Assembly: GCF_018336155.1 (NCBI RefSeq)
Contig: NZ_JAGYHF010000003.1
Coordinates: 124,001 to 188,000 of the forward strand
Length of the DNA: 64,000 nucleotides
Reading direction: 5' to 3'
Source of the DNA: Pseudomonas rustica
GTDB taxonomy: Bacteria; Pseudomonadota; Gammaproteobacteria; Pseudomonadales; Pseudomonadaceae
The notes under the pieces are model-generated. The model did not search any database and was not told the origin of the DNA. It saw only the letters and a program-made list of their open reading frames with translations. A program made the position numbers and the translations under genes. This document shows, in pieces, positions 61,743 to 64,000 of the stretch (position 1 is the first letter of the stretch; every line of letters begins with the position of its first letter).

Positions 61743-64000
61743 TGGACGCCATCGCTCGCATCGAGCAAGAACTCGACAGCTTTCCCGCCAGCCTCAGTCT
61801 CTACCGCGAACAGCTCAAGCACTGGGCCAGCCGTGCCGCAGACAACGTCAGCCACGCGGCGGATCTGCCGTCGCTGATGGGCATGGAGCGGATCATCCGC
61901 TTCGGCGAAAACAGCACCGTTGTCAGCAGTACCGATAACGAGTTTTTCTCCGGCGTCGTCCAGTGCCCGAAGGACGGGCCGATGTTGATCGAGAGCAAGT
62001 TCGAGTCGGTGTACGACATTGCGCTCGGCAACATCACCGTCGATGTGATCGCCATGGACAGTGGCGAAATCACCCCCGTAACCCTTGATGCGCAAGGCAA
62101 AGGCTTGTTCAAGGGCACAGCGGGCAAGTTCTATCGGGTGCTGGTGCACAGCGAGGTCACCACGGACCAGGTTGATGACCTGTTTAAAGCCTACGACGGC
62201 CTGACCCGTGAACTCGACGGCTGGCTGCGCGGTGAGTGGCAGGGTTTTAAACCGCAGTGGTCGCAGTCGGTGGCGACATCGGCAAGCAACGGCATGCTGG
62301 CCGGAAGTTGGGCTGCGATCGAGGGAGTGTGGGACAGCATCGGTTTGCTCTCGGACATTCTCAAGGATCCCGGGGCCTTTGCCGAGCGGTTGGGGTCTGG
62401 GGCCACGCAGTTAAAGGAGCTGGCGGAGACGGCTCCCGATGTCATGGAAAAGCTGCAGCTGCTGATGAGCGATGAAGCGGCGCTGTGTTTGCTGCTGCGT
62501 ACCGCCAGCCTTTGGCTGGAGATGCTGCCGCCCAGCGAGATCGCCGGCAAAACCGCCGAAGCCGCGTCGATGATGATCGTGCAGGTGCTGATCGATGTGC
62601 TGATCGGCGTCGTGCTGACGTTTGTCGGTGCGGGTGCCGGCATCGCTTATCTGACGCTGCGTCTGGCTGACCGCGCCGCGCAGTTGTTGTCAGCGTTGAC
62701 GCGGTTGCTGAAGGCGATGTTTGCCATCGTCGAAGGCTTCATCAAGTACGTCGACAAATACAAAAAAGTCGCTGCACGCGGGATTGCCGCCGGGGTGAAA
62801 AAAGGCCGGATGCAGTTGCGTTGGGACGCCAAGCGCAACGCCTTGCTGAAGAAAGACGAGCACCACGATGACGCTCCGGATCAGGCGAAAAATCCCAACG
62901 GGGACAGCGCTGATTGCGCTTCGGCTACGTGCACCAACGGTTGTCCGGTGTCGATGGTCACCGGTGAGGAACTGCTGACGCTGACGGATGCTGTGCTCGA
63001 CGGCGTGTTGCCGTTTGAATTCACTCGGTTGTATCGCACCAGTGCGGTGGAAATCGATGTCGGGCTGGGGTTTGGCTGGAGCCATTCGCTGGCGCATCGG
63101 TTGGAATTTGATGGCGACTCGGTTGTTTGGGGCGATCACGAGAATAGGCGCACGACGTTTCCGCTGCCGAGTGTTGAGCGGCCGGCGATTCACAACAGCC
63201 TGTCGCGGGCGGCGATTTTTCTTGGGGATGAGCCGGAGGAGCTGATTGTTGCGCTGGCCGGGGAAACGGCGCGGTTTTATCACTTTCGTGCCGGGCGTCT
63301 GACAGCGATCAGCGATGCGTACGACAACCGTTTACGCATCAGCCGCGATCGTCAGGATCGCATCAGTCGTCTCGACAATGGCGCGGGGCGGGCGCTGCAG
63401 TTGCGTTACGACCGTGCGCAACTGATCGCGATCGACTATCAGAGTTTTCATCCAGCCGAGCACCTTGAAGAGGCGTGGCGTACCGAGCAAACCCTCGTCA
63501 GTTATTGCTATGACGCGCGTCAGCGTTTGCTCGCGGCGACCAATGCCGCAGGTGAAAGCGAGCGCTACGACTACGACGATGCGCGCGTCATCCTGCAGCG
63601 ACAGCTGACCGGTGGCGCGAGTTTTTTCTGGGAGTGGGAACGGGCTGGCAAGGCTGCGCGTTGTGTACGGCACTGGGCGTCGTTTTCGCAGATGGACACG
63701 CGTTATGTCTGGGATGACGACGGCAGTGTCGCGGTGCAGTACGTCGATGGCACCGAAGAGGTTTACGTCCACGACGACCGTGCGCGACTGGTGCGCAAGG
63801 TTGAGGCCGATGGCGGTGAGCAACTCAAGGCGTACGACGATCAGGGACGTTTGATCGCTGAACAGGATGCGCTGGGTTCTATCACCGAGTACCGATACGA
63901 CGATGTCGGACGGCTGATTGCGCTGATTCCTGCGGCGGATGCGCCAACGTCCTACGAGTATCGCAATGGTTTCCTGCATCGGCGTTCACGTGGCGATGCG
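61742..64000 (+). CDS. Rhs-family protein, N-terminal 753 codons (continues past the window)
   Basis: An open frame runs from the ATG at 61742 to the last base, 753 codons, with no stop. Residues 1-275 are helical (FPASLSLYREQLKHWASRAA). A hydrophobic stretch near residues 280-308 (VLIDVLIGVVLTFVGAGAGI) is followed by a basic linker. A DUF6531 segment (CTNGCPVSMVTGEELLTLTD) starts near residue 397, then YD/RHS repeats (YDDQGRLIAEQDALGS, YRYDDVGRLIALI). Rhs proteins build a beta-cage around a C-terminal toxin, here not visible. No PAAR or VgrG gene is in the window. Confidence 0.9.
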   Translation, partial: MDAIARIEQELDSFPASLSLYREQLKHWASRAADNVSHAADLPSLMGMERIIRFGENSTVVSSTDNEFFSGVVQCPKDGPMLIESKFESVYDIALGNITVDVIAMDSGEITPVTLDAQGKGLFKGTAGKFYRVLVHSEVTTDQVDDLFKAYDGLTRELDGWLRGEWQGFKPQWSQSVATSASNGMLAGSWAAIEGVWDSIGLLSDILKDPGAFAERLGSGATQLKELAETAPDVMEKLQLLMSDEAALCLLLRTASLWLEMLPPSEIAGKTAEAASMMIVQVLIDVLIGVVLTFVGAGAGIAYLTLRLADRAAQLLSALTRLLKAMFAIVEGFIKYVDKYKKVAARGIAAGVKKGRMQLRWDAKRNALLKKDEHHDDAPDQAKNPNGDSADCASATCTNGCPVSMVTGEELLTLTDAVLDGVLPFEFTRLYRTSAVEIDVGLGFGWSHSLAHRLEFDGDSVVWGDHENRRTTFPLPSVERPAIHNSLSRAAIFLGDEPEELIVALAGETARFYHFRAGRLTAISDAYDNRLRISRDRQDRISRLDNGAGRALQLRYDRAQLIAIDYQSFHPAEHLEEAWRTEQTLVSYCYDARQRLLAATNAAGESERYDYDDARVILQRQLTGGASFFWEWERAGKAARCVRHWASFSQMDTRYVWDDDGSVAVQYVDGTEEVYVHDDRARLVRKVEADGGEQLKAYDDQGRLIAEQDALGSITEYRYDDVGRLIALIPAADAPTSYEYRNGFLHRRSRGDA

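Overview
The window looks like chromosomal DNA of a fluorescent Pseudomonas (P. fluorescens group). I infer this from the protein families, from the gene orders sucB-lpdG-sucC-sucD-brnQ, purN-purM-DUF2066-permease-hda and cobO to cobS, and from many REP-type palindromes scattered between genes. No database search was possible, so names rest on recognition of families and motifs.

Layout. 1-4 kb: end of the 2-oxoglutarate dehydrogenase operon (sucB end, lpdG) and succinyl-CoA synthetase (sucCD) behind a structured leader. 4-8.5 kb: brnQ, DUF599 and MAPEG membrane proteins, a small lipoprotein and two PaaI-type thioesterases. 8.5-15.6 kb: htpG with a sigma-32-like promoter, dienelactone hydrolase, pirin, OsmC, an exported amidohydrolase and a chemoreceptor. 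15.7-21.7 kb: DUF3108 protein, purN and purM on the minus strand, then DUF2066 protein, a PerM-type permease and hda. 21.8-25.4 kb: two NlpC/P60 lipoproteins, a sorbosone-dehydrogenase-like lipoprotein and an unrecognised protein. 25.5-34.9 kb: a cobalamin riboswitch followed by ten overlapping genes for late cobalamin synthesis (cobO, cobB, bluB, cbiB, cobD, cobQ, cobU, cobT, cobC, cobS), interrupted only by two REP pairs. 35-41 kb: MarR/MFS unit with palindromic operators and a 40-residue membrane peptide, a periplasmic glutathione peroxidase, a FadL-type porin, small unrecognised genes and a gene-poor stretch. 41-48.5 kb: rmuC, a 1156-residue transporter-histidine kinase-receiver hybrid, and a divergent TetR/MFS pair with a perfect 16-bp inverted repeat. 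48.5-54.7 kb: cupin, TDT transporter, MFS-acyltransferase fusion, a guanidine exporter behind a guanidine-II riboswitch, BASS transporter and rdgC. 54.8-59.6 kb: tandemly duplicated tRNA-Val/tRNA-Asp pairs, a catalase-like/di-heme cytochrome pair and an FKBP lipoprotein. 59.8-64 kb: DUF1232, a three-gene XRE/unknown/Sel1 operon and the first 753 codons of an Rhs protein that runs off the window.

The most interesting signals lie outside the ordinary genes. Two matching DnaA-box palindromes (TTATCCACA, 5 bp, inverted box) lie far from any visible origin. A REP pair supplies the last codons of cobB and the region upstream of bluB. The marR promoter overlaps its operator and predicts a leaderless mRNA. 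The TetR/MFS inverted repeat would also hide the MFS ribosome binding site in the mRNA. The catalase-like/di-heme cytochrome pair looks like a membrane redox module. A 15-codon frame overlaps the rhs start. I see no insertion sequence, prophage or CRISPR array.
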